Shown here piece by piece: positions 28,868-37,185 of a stretch of DNA of 64,000 nt (positions within the stretch are counted from its first letter, which is position 1; every line of letters starts with the position of its first letter). A program made the position numbers and the translations under genes. This stretch comes from Bog-473 sp035551835. GTDB taxonomy: Bacteria; Actinomycetota; Acidimicrobiia; Acidimicrobiales; RAAP-2. The notes beneath the pieces are model-generated. The model was not told the DNA's origin. It searched no databases and worked only from the letters and a program-made list of their open reading frames with translations. Location: assembly GCA_035551835.1 (NCBI GenBank), contig DASZMN010000102.1, positions 58,362 through 122,361 on the forward strand. Direction: 5' to 3'.

Positions 28868-29353
28868 TCAGGTTGTTGCTGCGGGCGGTGCGGCCGAACC
28901 CTTGGCGTTGATGGCGTCGACGATTAGCTGGACTGCGTCATGCAGTCCGCCTTCGGTGTGCACATCCAACAGCCCGATGGCGTGTTCGATCTTCCGTCGA
29001 ACGTCGAGTACGTCCTCGAAGGTCTTGGCCGCTCGGGCGTCCGACGCTCGGGCCTGGATGTTCTGGCCGACGATGATGACCGGCAACAGCACGAGCTGCA
29101 GGAACGACGAACTGATCCACAGGATCAGGAGCTGCGTGGAGTGGACGTTGTCGGGCAGCGAGATCAGGGCGATGCCAGCAAACACGTAAGCGCACCACAT
29201 GGTGCCCACCAGCACCGTGATCCGCAGGCCGACGGCGGCGTTGAACCGCTGCATCGCGGTGTCCTTCTTGAAGAAATCGCGGGTCCTGGCGTGCACGGGC
29301 ACCCCGTCCTGCGTGTAGCCGTGCTTGGGCGCCCGCTCGCGGGTCGTGGTCAT
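28868..29353 (-). CDS. DUF1003-like membrane protein
   Basis: A 161-residue protein. A basic N-terminus (about 1-40) is followed by two membrane helices (roughly 42-65 and 73-95), then an amphipathic cytosolic tail with QNIQARASDARAAKTFEDVLDVRRKIEHA. The arrangement resembles DUF1003/low-affinity transporter-like small membrane proteins of unknown role. The ATG at 29353 follows AGGAGG at 5 nt, so an earlier GTG is not used. It ends 8 nt from the convergent MFS gene. Confidence 0.65.
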   Translation of the reverse strand: MTTTRERAPKHGYTQDGVPVHARTRDFFKKDTAMQRFNAAVGLRITVLVGTMWCAYVFAGIALISLPDNVHSTQLLILWISSSFLQLVLLPVIIVGQNIQARASDARAAKTFEDVLDVRRKIEHAIGLLDVHTEGGLHDAVQLIVDAINAKGSAAPPAATT

Positions 29354-29491
29354 TGCCACCTCCTGTGACTCGGGTTCGGCGCGGATTCTCGGCGGATTCT
29401 CACATGCTGGCGACCGGAGGACCCCGCTCGGGCTCTGGGGGGGAGGCCCATGGCGGCACTCGTCTCCGGCGCGACACGCGACCGACGGGTC

Positions 29492-29875
29492 TCAACCGGG
29501 AGGAGGGTGCACCTGCTCCATGAACTCGAGACGCATGCCGCCGGGGGCTTCGACAAAGGCGATACGGCGGGTCCCGAAGGAGCCGCTCACCACTTTTGGA
29601 CCCCACAGGACGGCGTGGCGGGACAGCTCAGCGTCGAGGTCGTCGACGAAAAGGGCGGGGTGCAAGAAGCCCTCGTCGGGTAGGTCGCACGCACCTTCGT
29701 AGATCGCATGCGTGAAGAGAGTGAGCGCCAGGACGCCGAGCTGGACGTCGGATCGGCGTCCGTTCTCCCAGGCCACCGGCTCGGTCACGACCGCCCCCGC
29801 CGCCTTGTACCAGGCGCAGGCAGCCTCGAGGTCGGCCACCTTGACGGCCAAGTTGGCCAGGCCCGTGACGGCCAT
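29492..29875 (-). CDS. Short VOC-family protein
   Basis: A 127-residue vicinal-oxygen-chelate protein (LANLAVKVADLEAACAWYKAAGAVV ... GTRRIAFVEAPGGMRLEFMEQ). The first metal His is replaced by Asn (LANLAV), but the closing Glu in MRLEFME is kept. Its ATG overlaps the stop of the upstream VOC gene as TGATG. It is the last gene of the amidohydrolase-VOC-VOC operon and may act on the same aromatic or ether-type substrate. Confidence 0.78.
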   Translation of the reverse strand: MAVTGLANLAVKVADLEAACAWYKAAGAVVTEPVAWENGRRSDVQLGVLALTLFTHAIYEGACDLPDEGFLHPALFVDDLDAELSRHAVLWGPKVVSGSFGTRRIAFVEAPGGMRLEFMEQVHPPPG

Positions 29876-30369
29876 CAGTGCAACGGGGTGCCGTAGAGCG
29901 ACCCGAGGTCTTCGGCGATGAGCTCGAGCCGCACCCCGTCGGGGTCGGAGAAATAGACCGAGACTTCGCTTTCGATGTGCGTGACGACGCCCGCATCGGC
30001 GAGTCGTTGGCGGGCCGCGTCCCACTGCTCCCGGCTCACCGAAATGGCGAGATGGTGGAAACCTCCCAGCACCTCGGCGTAGGGGCCGAGGCCCAGGTCG
30101 GGAAAATCGAAGAACGCCAGCGTGTTGTCGTGCCCCAGGTCGAAAAAGAGATGGGTGGAGCCCCTGTAGTCCCGGTTCTCGAACAGCTCGACCAGGGGGA
30201 ACCCGAGCAATTCTTGGTAGAAGCGGATCGTCCGCTCAACGTCCGAACACAGCAACGCCATGTGGTGGACGCCTTGTGCGGTAGATGCTGGCCGATCCTC
30301 CGGCGCCTGCAGGTACTTCGAGCGAAGCCGTTCCCGCTCGGCGGCGGCGGCCTCGAGGTCGACGGTCAC
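29875..30369 (-). CDS. VOC-family dioxygenase-like protein
   Basis: A 164-residue vicinal-oxygen-chelate protein. After a helical lead (residues 1-33), GVHHMALLCSDVERTIRFYQELLGF opens module 1 and FHHLAISVSREQWDAARQRLADAG module 2; YFSDPDGVRLELIAE supplies the metal Glu. His-His-Glu positions are present, so it can bind a metal. The GTG start at 30369 overlaps the amidohydrolase stop as GTGA. With the partners on each side it may be a ring-cleaving or isomerising enzyme; this is inference. Confidence 0.82.
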   Translation of the reverse strand: MTVDLEAAAAERERLRSKYLQAPEDRPASTAQGVHHMALLCSDVERTIRFYQELLGFPLVELFENRDYRGSTHLFFDLGHDNTLAFFDFPDLGLGPYAEVLGGFHHLAISVSREQWDAARQRLADAGVVTHIESEVSVYFSDPDGVRLELIAEDLGSLYGTPLH

Positions 30370-31514
30370 AGCCCGAGGAGCCACGACGCGTTGGCTCCCA
30401 AGATGTTGGTCCGCGCGGCCCCGGTCAAGCCGGCCACGGCCCGCTCCGCCGCCGCCATCGGATCGGCCACCCCCTCGGCATGCGGCCAGTCGCTTCCGAT
30501 CATGTACGTCTCGTCGCCAACCCGCGGGACGAGGCGGTTCGGCATTTCGTACGGCAGCGCTGCCACCCGCACCTGCCGCATGAAGTACTCCGAGGGGCGC
30601 AAGGCAAGACGCCGGTAGGGCTCGCCGTGACGCAGCGCGTAGAAGTCGGAGGCGCCGTCGAGGTGCAGCAGGAAATGCGGCACCCAACTCGCCGTCAATT
30701 CGACGACGCCAACGCGCAGATCGGGAAACCGCTCCAGCGTCCCGTTCAGGATCAGGTCCGCCAACGCGACCGCCGGCGCCAGGTACAAGAAGATCGAGTC
30801 GAAGAGCCGCTCGCCTTCTTCACGCTCGCCCTGACGCCAGGCCGGGTGCAGCGGGCTCTCGAACTCCGAGACGTGGAACACCGGGGCGACGCCGTGCTCG
30901 CTGAAGGCGGCCCACACCGGGTCGAAATCGCCATGGGACAGCGGCTTGCCGTCCACCGGGGCGGGAGCGACCATGGCGAGCCGAACCCCTGTGGCGCGCA
31001 CCCGCGCGATCTCCTCGATAGCCCAGGCCGGGTCGTGCAGCACGACGTGGGCCACGGCGAAGAGGCGATCCTCGCCTTCGGCGCACACCCCGGCGACGAA
31101 GCGGTTATAGGCCCGGGCGTTGGCACGCTGGGCGCCGCGGTCGGAGGCCAGCCGCTGCTCCCAGAGCAGCCCGTAGTTGGGAAACATGACCGCGGCGTCC
31201 AGTCCGAATTCGTCGAGGGCAGACAGGCGAGGCCCGGCGGACCGGTAGGCGTCGGGCACCAAGTCGTCGAACGAGGCCGGCGCGCGTTCGCCGCGGACCC
31301 GACGGAGGCGGTCGTCACCGATGAGCGACGATTGCTCGGGGATCGGCACCTCGAGCGGTGTCAGGCGCTCGTCCCGCCACGTCAGCCAGGGCCACCCACC
31401 CTCGTCGTCGGTAATGGAGAGCGCATCGGCTCTGTGCGCGGGCTCGATGAAGTCGGACCAGGTCGTCCTCGACTCGAAGAGATGCTGGTCGACGTCGATG
31501 ATCGGTAACGCCAT
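30366..31514 (-). CDS. Metal-dependent amidohydrolase (COG2159 type)
   Basis: A 382-residue TIM-barrel hydrolase/decarboxylase of the amidohydrolase-2 family. It begins ALPIIDVDQHLFE (metal site D-x-D/H), and PVFHVSEFESPLHP and YMIGSDWPHAEG carry the later His and Asp ligands. Relatives include aminocarboxymuconate-semialdehyde decarboxylase and gamma-resorcylate decarboxylase. GGGAGGG precedes the ATG at 31514; a GTG at 31532 is the alternative. It is first in a coupled operon with two VOC proteins, suggesting a degradative pathway for a ring compound. Confidence 0.82.
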   Translation of the reverse strand: MALPIIDVDQHLFESRTTWSDFIEPAHRADALSITDDEGGWPWLTWRDERLTPLEVPIPEQSSLIGDDRLRRVRGERAPASFDDLVPDAYRSAGPRLSALDEFGLDAAVMFPNYGLLWEQRLASDRGAQRANARAYNRFVAGVCAEGEDRLFAVAHVVLHDPAWAIEEIARVRATGVRLAMVAPAPVDGKPLSHGDFDPVWAAFSEHGVAPVFHVSEFESPLHPAWRQGEREEGERLFDSIFLYLAPAVALADLILNGTLERFPDLRVGVVELTASWVPHFLLHLDGASDFYALRHGEPYRRLALRPSEYFMRQVRVAALPYEMPNRLVPRVGDETYMIGSDWPHAEGVADPMAAAERAVAGLTGAARTNILGANASWLLGL

Positions 31515-31544
31515 GGGCCCTCCCGGGCGCACAGTACCAGTGGA

Positions 31545-32477
31545 CTAGCGGATTGCGGAGCGCAGCCCCTTGAGCCAATCGTCGGCGGCCTGCCAGGCCG
31601 CGTCCGCCTGTCGCCGCTGTTCGGGCCCGTGCTCTCCCGCCGCTGGGTACGAACCCAAGAACTTCACTCCGGCCAGTCCGGCGTGAAGGTCACGGAGACA
31701 GTCGGCGACCATCTCGTCGGCTACGTGGCCGCTGAGATCGATCACGAAGCAATAGTCACCGAGTGCCTGCTTGGTCGGGCGGGACTCGAGCTTCGTCAAG
31801 TTGAGGTTGCGAGCCGCGAACTGTCCGAGGATCCCGTGCAGGCTTCCGGGGTGGTCAGCTCGCTGAAAGCACACGATGCTCGTCTTGTCGTGACCAGTCG
31901 GTCTGGGCACCCTCGCCCGCGCCACCAGGACGAACCGGGTCTGGTTGTCGGGATGGTCCTCAACGTCTTCGGCCAAGACGGACAGCCCGTAGCGTTCAGC
32001 CGCCAGCCGCGGCGCGATGGCGGCGCCGTCGGGCGAGCGTGTCTCCCCGAGGAGGCGGGCTGCATCGGCCGTGGAGTTGGCGGCATGCTGTTCGGCGTCG
32101 GGCAGCGTCGTGGCGAGGAACTTCTGGCACTGGGCCAAGGCGTGCGGATACGACGCCACGGAGCGGATGTCCGTCAGCGTGGTGCCGGGTGTCGCCATCA
32201 GGTGCAGATGGATGTCCATCACCACCTCACGCTGGATATGCAGGTCAACGTCGTGGATCAGCCCGTCGATGGTCGCGCTGACCGTGCCCTCGATTGCGTT
32301 CTCGATGGGCACGAATCCGCCATCCACCTCCCCCCTGGCCACGGCCTCGAGCACCGACGTGATCGACGGCAGCGGCGTGAGTGCGGCGGCGGCCAGATCC
32401 GATTCGGCCAGCAGTGCCTCCTGCGTGAAGGTGGCCTCGGGGCCGAAGTAGGCGATCGATGTCGCAGGCGGGTTCAC
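31545..32477 (-). CDS. pheA: Prephenate dehydratase
   Basis: A 310-residue enzyme for phenylalanine synthesis, turning prephenate into phenylpyruvate. IAYFGPEATFTQEAL starts the catalytic domain, VPIENAIEGTVSATID is the substrate loop, and DNQTRFVLV contains the TRF motif. The C-terminal ACT domain (about 200-280) holds LTKLESRPTK, the Phe-binding ESRP site, so feedback inhibition is expected. The GTG start lacks a Shine-Dalgarno; TATCCT lies 8 nt before it. It diverges from larB with only 23 nt between start codons. Confidence 0.93.
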   Translation of the reverse strand: MNPPATSIAYFGPEATFTQEALLAESDLAAAALTPLPSITSVLEAVARGEVDGGFVPIENAIEGTVSATIDGLIHDVDLHIQREVVMDIHLHLMATPGTTLTDIRSVASYPHALAQCQKFLATTLPDAEQHAANSTADAARLLGETRSPDGAAIAPRLAAERYGLSVLAEDVEDHPDNQTRFVLVARARVPRPTGHDKTSIVCFQRADHPGSLHGILGQFAARNLNLTKLESRPTKQALGDYCFVIDLSGHVADEMVADCLRDLHAGLAGVKFLGSYPAAGEHGPEQRRQADAAWQAADDWLKGLRSAIR

Positions 32478-32485
32478 GGTTGGGC

Positions 32486-32491
32486 AGGATA
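32486..32491 (-). promoter_or_regulatory. -10-like TATCCT for pheA
   Basis: TATCCT on the minus strand lies 8 nt before the pheA GTG. With no ribosome site present, this fits a leaderless transcript. It lies inside the 23-nt gap shared with larB, so the two genes may interfere. Confidence 0.45.
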
Positions 32492-32500
32492 GAGCAGGTC

Positions 32501-33262
32501 ATGGACGCCTCCTCGCTCCGCTTGCTCGTCGCACGGGTGGCCTCGGGCGAGGTCGCGCCCGACGACGCGGTGCGCCAACTTCGCCGTCTGCCCTTCGCTG
32601 ACCTCGGGTTCGCCCGGGTGGACCACCACCGGGACCTGCGGCTCGGCCTGCCCGAAGCCGTGTACGGCCCGGGCAAGACACCCGAGCACTGTGCGGTGGT
32701 GGTCGCGGAACTGCTCGAGGGAAGCGATGGACCGGTCCTGCTCACCCGGGCCACCGACGAACAGGTGAAGGCCGCGTCAGCGGCCGGCGTCACGGCGGGG
32801 GTGGGGCCCGGTGTGATCACCCAGCAGGGCGGCCTGGCCACGCTCGTGTTCCGTCCCGCCGCGCCCCGAGCCGGCAACGTGGTCGTCGTCACCGCGGGCA
32901 CCGCCGATCTGCCGGTGGCCGCGGAATGCACGGCGGTGCTCGGTGGACTCGGATTCGCCGCCAGGTTGCTCGCCGACTGTGGCGTCGCCGGTCTGCACCG
33001 ACTGCTGGCCGAGGTGGACACGATCGCCGCAGCGGACGTCGTCGTCGTAATCGCGGGGATGGAGGGTGCGCTCGCGAGCGTGATCGGGGGCCTGACTCCC
33101 GCGCCGGTCGTCGCGGTCCCGACCAGCACGGGTTACGGGGCAGCGCTCGAAGGGGTGACGGCCCTGCTCAGCATGTTGTCGGCGTGCTCGTCGGGCATCA
33201 CCGTGGTCGGGATCGACAACGGCTACGGCGCCGCGTGCGCGGTGGCCAGGCTCCTGCCGTGA
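32501..33262 (+). CDS. larB: Nickel-pincer cofactor carboxylase LarB
   Basis: A 253-residue protein of the LarB/AIR-carboxylase-like family. The N-terminal helical part ends in FARVDHHRDLRLGLPEAVYGPGKTPEH, a LarB hallmark. The Rossmann-like part has VVVVTAGTADLPVAAEC and the PurE-like GMEGALASVIGGL ... AVPTSTGYG. LarB carboxylates and hydrolyses nicotinic acid adenine dinucleotide, the first step of NPN cofactor synthesis. The ATG at 32501 is favoured by homology (MDASSLRLLVARVASGEV); the upstream sequence has only a weak ribosome site. It overlaps larC as GTGA. Confidence 0.92.
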   Translation: MDASSLRLLVARVASGEVAPDDAVRQLRRLPFADLGFARVDHHRDLRLGLPEAVYGPGKTPEHCAVVVAELLEGSDGPVLLTRATDEQVKAASAAGVTAGVGPGVITQQGGLATLVFRPAAPRAGNVVVVTAGTADLPVAAECTAVLGGLGFAARLLADCGVAGLHRLLAEVDTIAAADVVVVIAGMEGALASVIGGLTPAPVVAVPTSTGYGAALEGVTALLSMLSACSSGITVVGIDNGYGAACAVARLLP

Positions 33263-34485
33263 GACCCGTCAGTGGTGCCGGCGGAGCGCCCGAAACGGTG
33301 GCGTGGTTCCACTGTTTCGCCGGCATCGCCGGTGACATGGCCTTGGGCTCCCTCGTGGACGCCGGAGCCGACGTCGCCGAGGTGCGCTCACTGCTTGACC
33401 GGCTCCCCCTCCCCGGCTGGGACCTCAGCTTCGAAGAGGGTCTGCGCGGCGGCATCGCCTGTACCCGGGCCGTCGTCCGTGGTGACGACGTCGTCGTGCG
33501 CACCCACGGTGCCATCAGCGCCCTCATTGAAGCCGCCGCACTCCCCTCGAGGGTGGCTGATCGGGCGCTCCGCGTCTTTCGGGCGCTGGCCGCTGTCGAG
33601 TCCGCGCTGCACCGTCGCCCGGTGGACCAGGTGCACTTCCACGAAGTCGGTGGTCACGACGCCATCATCGATATCGTCGGAACGGCGGCCGCGCTCGAAG
33701 TTCTCGGGGTCGACATCGTCACGGCTTCCGCGGTTGCGACGGGTAACGGGACCGTGCGCAGCGCGCACGGGAGGTTGCCCAATCCCGCACCGGCCACGGT
33801 ACGGCTCCTCGAAGACGTCCCCACCTACGGACGTGACGTCACCGTGGAACTGACGACACCGACGGGCGCCGCACTTGTGGCCACCCTCAGCACCTCGTTC
33901 GGCCCGATGCCCGACATGACGATCTCGGCGTCGGGCTTCGGCGGCGGCGCAGGGGAAATGCCGGACCTCCCGAACTGCACGCAGGTGGTGATCGGACGTC
34001 GGACACCACGCGACGCTGTCGGACCGGGCCAAGCCGCGCTGGTCCTGGAGACCAACCTCGACGACGTGACCGGCGAGCAGCTCGGTTACGCCGTGGCGGC
34101 CGCCCTCGATGCCGGCGCGCTCGACGCGTGGGTGAGCTCGGTCACCATGAAGAAGGGCCGGCCCGGCCATATCTTGCACGTGCTGACGGATCCCACGAAG
34201 CTCGAGGCGCTCCGGCGCGAGATCACCCGGTCGACGGGGACGATGGGCGTCCGTGCCGTGCCCGTCGAGCGATGGCCGGTGGCCCGCGAAATGGCGACCG
34301 TGGTCCTCGATGGCATCAGCGTCAGGATGAAGGTGACGAGCGGGCGCGTGAAGCCCGAATTCGACGACGTGGCCCTTGTCGCCGCCAAGACGGGGGTCAC
34401 GTTGCACGAAGTGGCGAGCCGGGCGGAGGAGGCGTGGCGCAGCGGGCAGCATCGTCTCCCCGGTTCTGACCCATCACCCGCCTGA
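33259..34485 (+). CDS. larC: Nickel-insertion protein LarC, single ORF
   Basis: A 408-residue protein that inserts Ni into the pyridinium bisthiocarboxylate cofactor, consuming CTP. VAWFHCFAGIAGDMALGSLVDAG starts it, VDQVHFHEVGGHDAIIDIVG lies mid-protein, VELTTPTGAALV follows, and the C-terminal part has TNLDDVTGEQLGYAV and KKGRPGHILHVL. In lactobacilli larC is split and joined by ribosomal frameshift; here one frame is continuous. GTG 33259 overlaps the larB stop. Its own stop overlaps the next ATG as TGATG. Confidence 0.92.
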   Translation: MRPVSGAGGAPETVAWFHCFAGIAGDMALGSLVDAGADVAEVRSLLDRLPLPGWDLSFEEGLRGGIACTRAVVRGDDVVVRTHGAISALIEAAALPSRVADRALRVFRALAAVESALHRRPVDQVHFHEVGGHDAIIDIVGTAAALEVLGVDIVTASAVATGNGTVRSAHGRLPNPAPATVRLLEDVPTYGRDVTVELTTPTGAALVATLSTSFGPMPDMTISASGFGGGAGEMPDLPNCTQVVIGRRTPRDAVGPGQAALVLETNLDDVTGEQLGYAVAAALDAGALDAWVSSVTMKKGRPGHILHVLTDPTKLEALRREITRSTGTMGVRAVPVERWPVAREMATVVLDGISVRMKVTSGRVKPEFDDVALVAAKTGVTLHEVASRAEEAWRSGQHRLPGSDPSPA

Positions 34486-35855
34486 TGGACAATCCGATGT
34501 TCCGCTATGACGAGGCCATGACCGACCTCGTCGTCGCGGCCTGTCGGGAGCGGTTGTCCATGGACCCGGTCGCGCTCGACTTCGGCGGTCTCGTCGACTC
34601 GCTCGACGCCGAATTGGCGGGCCTCATGCGACCGGGGGGCAACGACGCGGCCGATGTGCTCAACCTCTTCGTCGACACACTGTCCAAGGCGATCGTCTCC
34701 TGTGACAGCCCGCGATTCCTGTCCTTCATTCCGGCGGCGCCGACGAAGGCGTCGCTGCTCTTCGACATGTTCATCTCGTGCTCGTCGCTCCACGGCACCT
34801 CGTGGCTCGAGGCCGCAGGGGTCGTGGTGGCGGAGAACCAGGCGCTCGCGGTGCTGGCCGATCGGGCCGGGTTCCCCGAGGGAGCCGGCGGCTGCTTCGT
34901 GGCGGGGGGTTCCGCCGGGAATCTCTCCGCCCTCATGGTGGCCCGCGATACGGCCGCCTTCCGCCGGCAAGCGGCGGCGCCCGAACGACCGCTCGTGGCG
35001 ATCAGCGAAGACGCCCACTCCTCGGTCGGCAAGGCGCTCCACGTGCTCGGCGTCGGCGTCCTGACGGTGGAGACCAGGGACCACCGCCTGACGGGGGATG
35101 CGCTGGCTGCCGCGCTGCGGGAGGATCCACGACGGGCTGACGTGATCGGCGTGGTCGCGACGGCCGGTACCACCAACGCCGGCATCGTGGACGACCTCGA
35201 CGGCGTAGCCGACGTCGCGGCCGAACACTCGTTGTGGTTCCACGTCGACGGGGCCTATGGCGGCGCCGCCGCCCTTTTTGCGCCGTCGGTTCGGACCCTC
35301 TTCAGCGGATACGAGCGGGCCGACTCGTTCATCGTCGACCCACACAAGTGGCTGTTCGCGCCGTTCGACTGCGCGGCACTGGTCTACCGTCAGCCGAACC
35401 TGGCCAAGGCAGTGCACACCCAGGACGCGCAGTATCTCGACGTGTTGCACAGCGGGAGGCCCGAAGAATGGAACCCGAGCGACTACGCGTTTCACCTGAC
35501 CCGGAGGGCGCGCGGCTTGCCACTGTGGTTCTCCATGGCGGTCAACGGACTCGACGCGTACTGCGACGCGGTCGAGGCCGGCTTGTCCATCGCCGAACGT
35601 GCGGCGGAGCGGATCGCGGCGACGGCCCACGTCGAGCTGGTCCGTCAGCCTGGGCTCTCCATCGTGCTCTTCAGGCGACTGGGCTGGACGAAGTTGGACT
35701 ACGACGTGTGGTCCGCGCGCCTTTTACATGAGCAGATCGGCTTCGTCACCCCGACCAAGTGGGAGGGCGAGACAGTGGCTCGCTTCGCTTTCCTGCACCC
35801 GAACACGACGGTGGAGATGATCGACGAGATCCTGGCCTCAATGTCCGAATCGTGA
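34485..35855 (+). CDS. PLP-dependent group II amino-acid decarboxylase
   Basis: A 456-residue enzyme of the aromatic-L-amino-acid/glutamate decarboxylase family. GGCFVAGGSAGNLSALMVAR binds the PLP phosphate, WFHVDGAYGG has the conserved Asp, and SFIVDPHKWLF carries the Schiff-base Lys. A C-terminal small domain ends LHPNTTVEMIDEILASM. It probably decarboxylates an aromatic or related amino acid; the exact substrate is unclear. The TGATG overlap with larC means it is translated together with a cofactor-assembly gene, which is unexpected. It overlaps the convergent DsbA-like gene by 18 bp. Confidence 0.87.
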   Translation: MDNPMFRYDEAMTDLVVAACRERLSMDPVALDFGGLVDSLDAELAGLMRPGGNDAADVLNLFVDTLSKAIVSCDSPRFLSFIPAAPTKASLLFDMFISCSSLHGTSWLEAAGVVVAENQALAVLADRAGFPEGAGGCFVAGGSAGNLSALMVARDTAAFRRQAAAPERPLVAISEDAHSSVGKALHVLGVGVLTVETRDHRLTGDALAAALREDPRRADVIGVVATAGTTNAGIVDDLDGVADVAAEHSLWFHVDGAYGGAAALFAPSVRTLFSGYERADSFIVDPHKWLFAPFDCAALVYRQPNLAKAVHTQDAQYLDVLHSGRPEEWNPSDYAFHLTRRARGLPLWFSMAVNGLDAYCDAVEAGLSIAERAAERIAATAHVELVRQPGLSIVLFRRLGWTKLDYDVWSARLLHEQIGFVTPTKWEGETVARFAFLHPNTTVEMIDEILASMSES

Positions 35856-36479
35856 CCACGCACGCCGAAGCACGGTCCCAAGCGTCTCGACGTCCTGGGC
35901 ACCCGGGATGGGCCAGGCGCCATTGATGAGGAAGTAGGGCACCCCGGTCACCCCGAGATCCTCGGCCGCAACCTCGTCGAGCCTGACCTCTGCCTCGAAA
36001 CGATCGCCGGCGAGGACCTCGTCGGTGACAACCACGTCGAGGCGCGCGTCGGCGGCCACCTCGCGCAACACGTTGTGATCCGACAGCAACCGCCCTTCGG
36101 CAAAATAGGCGCGGAAAAGGCCCTGAACCAGCGCACCCTCTTCGGCCTTGCCGCGGGCGGATTGGGCGAGCCGGTGGGCGTCGAAGGTGCTGCCGAGGCG
36201 AACCCGGTCGAAATCGAACACGACGCCGGCCTCGCGACCAAGCGCCGTCAGACGCTCGTGCCCCGCCCGCACCTCGGCCGGGGTCCGGCCGTACTTGGCC
36301 GCGACAACGTCGGCCATGGTGCGGTCCCGGCTGGCCGGGGCGCGCGGGTCGAGCTCGAAGGAACGGTGCCCGACCCGGACCTCATCGCGGTGTTCGAAGT
36401 CGCGCAGGGTGGCCTCGAGGCGGGCCAGCCCCAACGCACACCAGGGGCAGGCGAAGTCGGACCAGACCTGGACGTCCAT
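35838..36479 (-). CDS. DsbA-family (FrnE-like) thiol oxidoreductase
   Basis: A 213-residue cytosolic thioredoxin-fold protein. The CPWC active site (Cys11, Cys14) is in DFACPWCALG, followed by the helical insertion typical of FrnE/HCCA isomerases (FDAHRLAQSARGKAEEGALVQGLFRAYF), and GVTGVPYFLING with the cis-Pro. No signal peptide. It likely reduces, oxidises or isomerises disulfides, or acts on small thiols. The ATG at 36479 is taken from homology, since no clear ribosome site precedes it. Confidence 0.85.
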   Translation of the reverse strand: MDVQVWSDFACPWCALGLARLEATLRDFEHRDEVRVGHRSFELDPRAPASRDRTMADVVAAKYGRTPAEVRAGHERLTALGREAGVVFDFDRVRLGSTFDAHRLAQSARGKAEEGALVQGLFRAYFAEGRLLSDHNVLREVAADARLDVVVTDEVLAGDRFEAEVRLDEVAAEDLGVTGVPYFLINGAWPIPGAQDVETLGTVLRRAWSRFGH

Positions 36480-36518
36480 GCCCGGCCACCCTACGGCCCG
36501 GGGACGTCCAGGTCGGCT

Positions 36519-37076
36519 TCAGGCCCAGTCGGTGGCCGGCCATCCTTCGGCCGCCGCCATCAACGTCCAACCGGTGGCGCCGTCGATGGCCTCGCGGATG
36601 ATGTCGGCGTGTCCGGCGTGGCGCGCCGTCTCCTCGATGAGATGCAAGAGGACCCACCTGGGGGTCCAGCTCACGCCCCCAGGAATCCAAGGGACCACGT
36701 CGGCCGTCGGGGGCAAGGGCACGCCCAGGTCGGGCAGCTCGGCCACCACCTTCTCGGTGTGGCCCGCCTGCTCGGCGGCCAGGGCCAGGACGTCGTCGAC
36801 GGTCTCGCCGTTGACGAGCCGGAACCCGTCGGCCCAATCGTCCTGCGGGACGAAGACCGTGGTGTCGCCCGTCGAGACAAAAGTGGCCCAGGCCTGCTCG
36901 ACCAGGGCCGCATGCTTGATCAGGCCGGCCAGGCAGAGGTCGCTGACCGTCGAGCGGGTCGAGGCCTGCTCGTCGCTGAGTCCGTGTGCGGCATAGCGCA
37001 GCGCGTCACGCTGCTGGCCGAGGAAGGCGAGCAGGACCTCGCGCTCGTCGGCGAGCGGTGGAACGAGTCCGGGCAT
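36519..37076 (-). CDS. DinB/DUF664-family putative thiol-dependent enzyme
   Basis: A 185-residue four-helix protein. LIKHAALVEQAW and LLHLIEETARHAGHADIIREAIDG supply the His triad of the DinB/YfiT metal site. Relatives include mycothiol- and bacillithiol-dependent transferases, so a mycothiol-linked detoxification role is plausible but not shown. The ATG at 37076 has GGAG 7 nt upstream. It is divergent from a WYL regulator, with three TGGCCA-containing sites between. Confidence 0.8.
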   Translation of the reverse strand: MPGLVPPLADEREVLLAFLGQQRDALRYAAHGLSDEQASTRSTVSDLCLAGLIKHAALVEQAWATFVSTGDTTVFVPQDDWADGFRLVNGETVDDVLALAAEQAGHTEKVVAELPDLGVPLPPTADVVPWIPGGVSWTPRWVLLHLIEETARHAGHADIIREAIDGATGWTLMAAAEGWPATDWA

Positions 37077-37145
37077 TGGTGGGCTCCGTTTCTGCCGGTT
37101 CGTGCCGGCGTGGTGGGGTCGATACCGCCATGGTGTGCCCGGAAA

Positions 37146-37184
37146 CTGGCCATCCTCTGGCCACTTTCTGCGACAAACTGGCCA
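37146..37184. promoter_or_regulatory. Three phased CTGGCCA boxes between DinB-like and WYL genes
   Basis: CTGGCCA occurs at 37146-37152, 37157-37163 and 37178-37184. Start-to-start spacings are 11 and 21 bp, so all three lie on about the same helix face. The first and third are extended to AAACTGGCCA. They end 1 nt before the WYL GTG and are within 110 nt of the DinB-like start. An operator for the WYL regulator is likely. Confidence 0.55.
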
Positions 37185-37185
37185 C

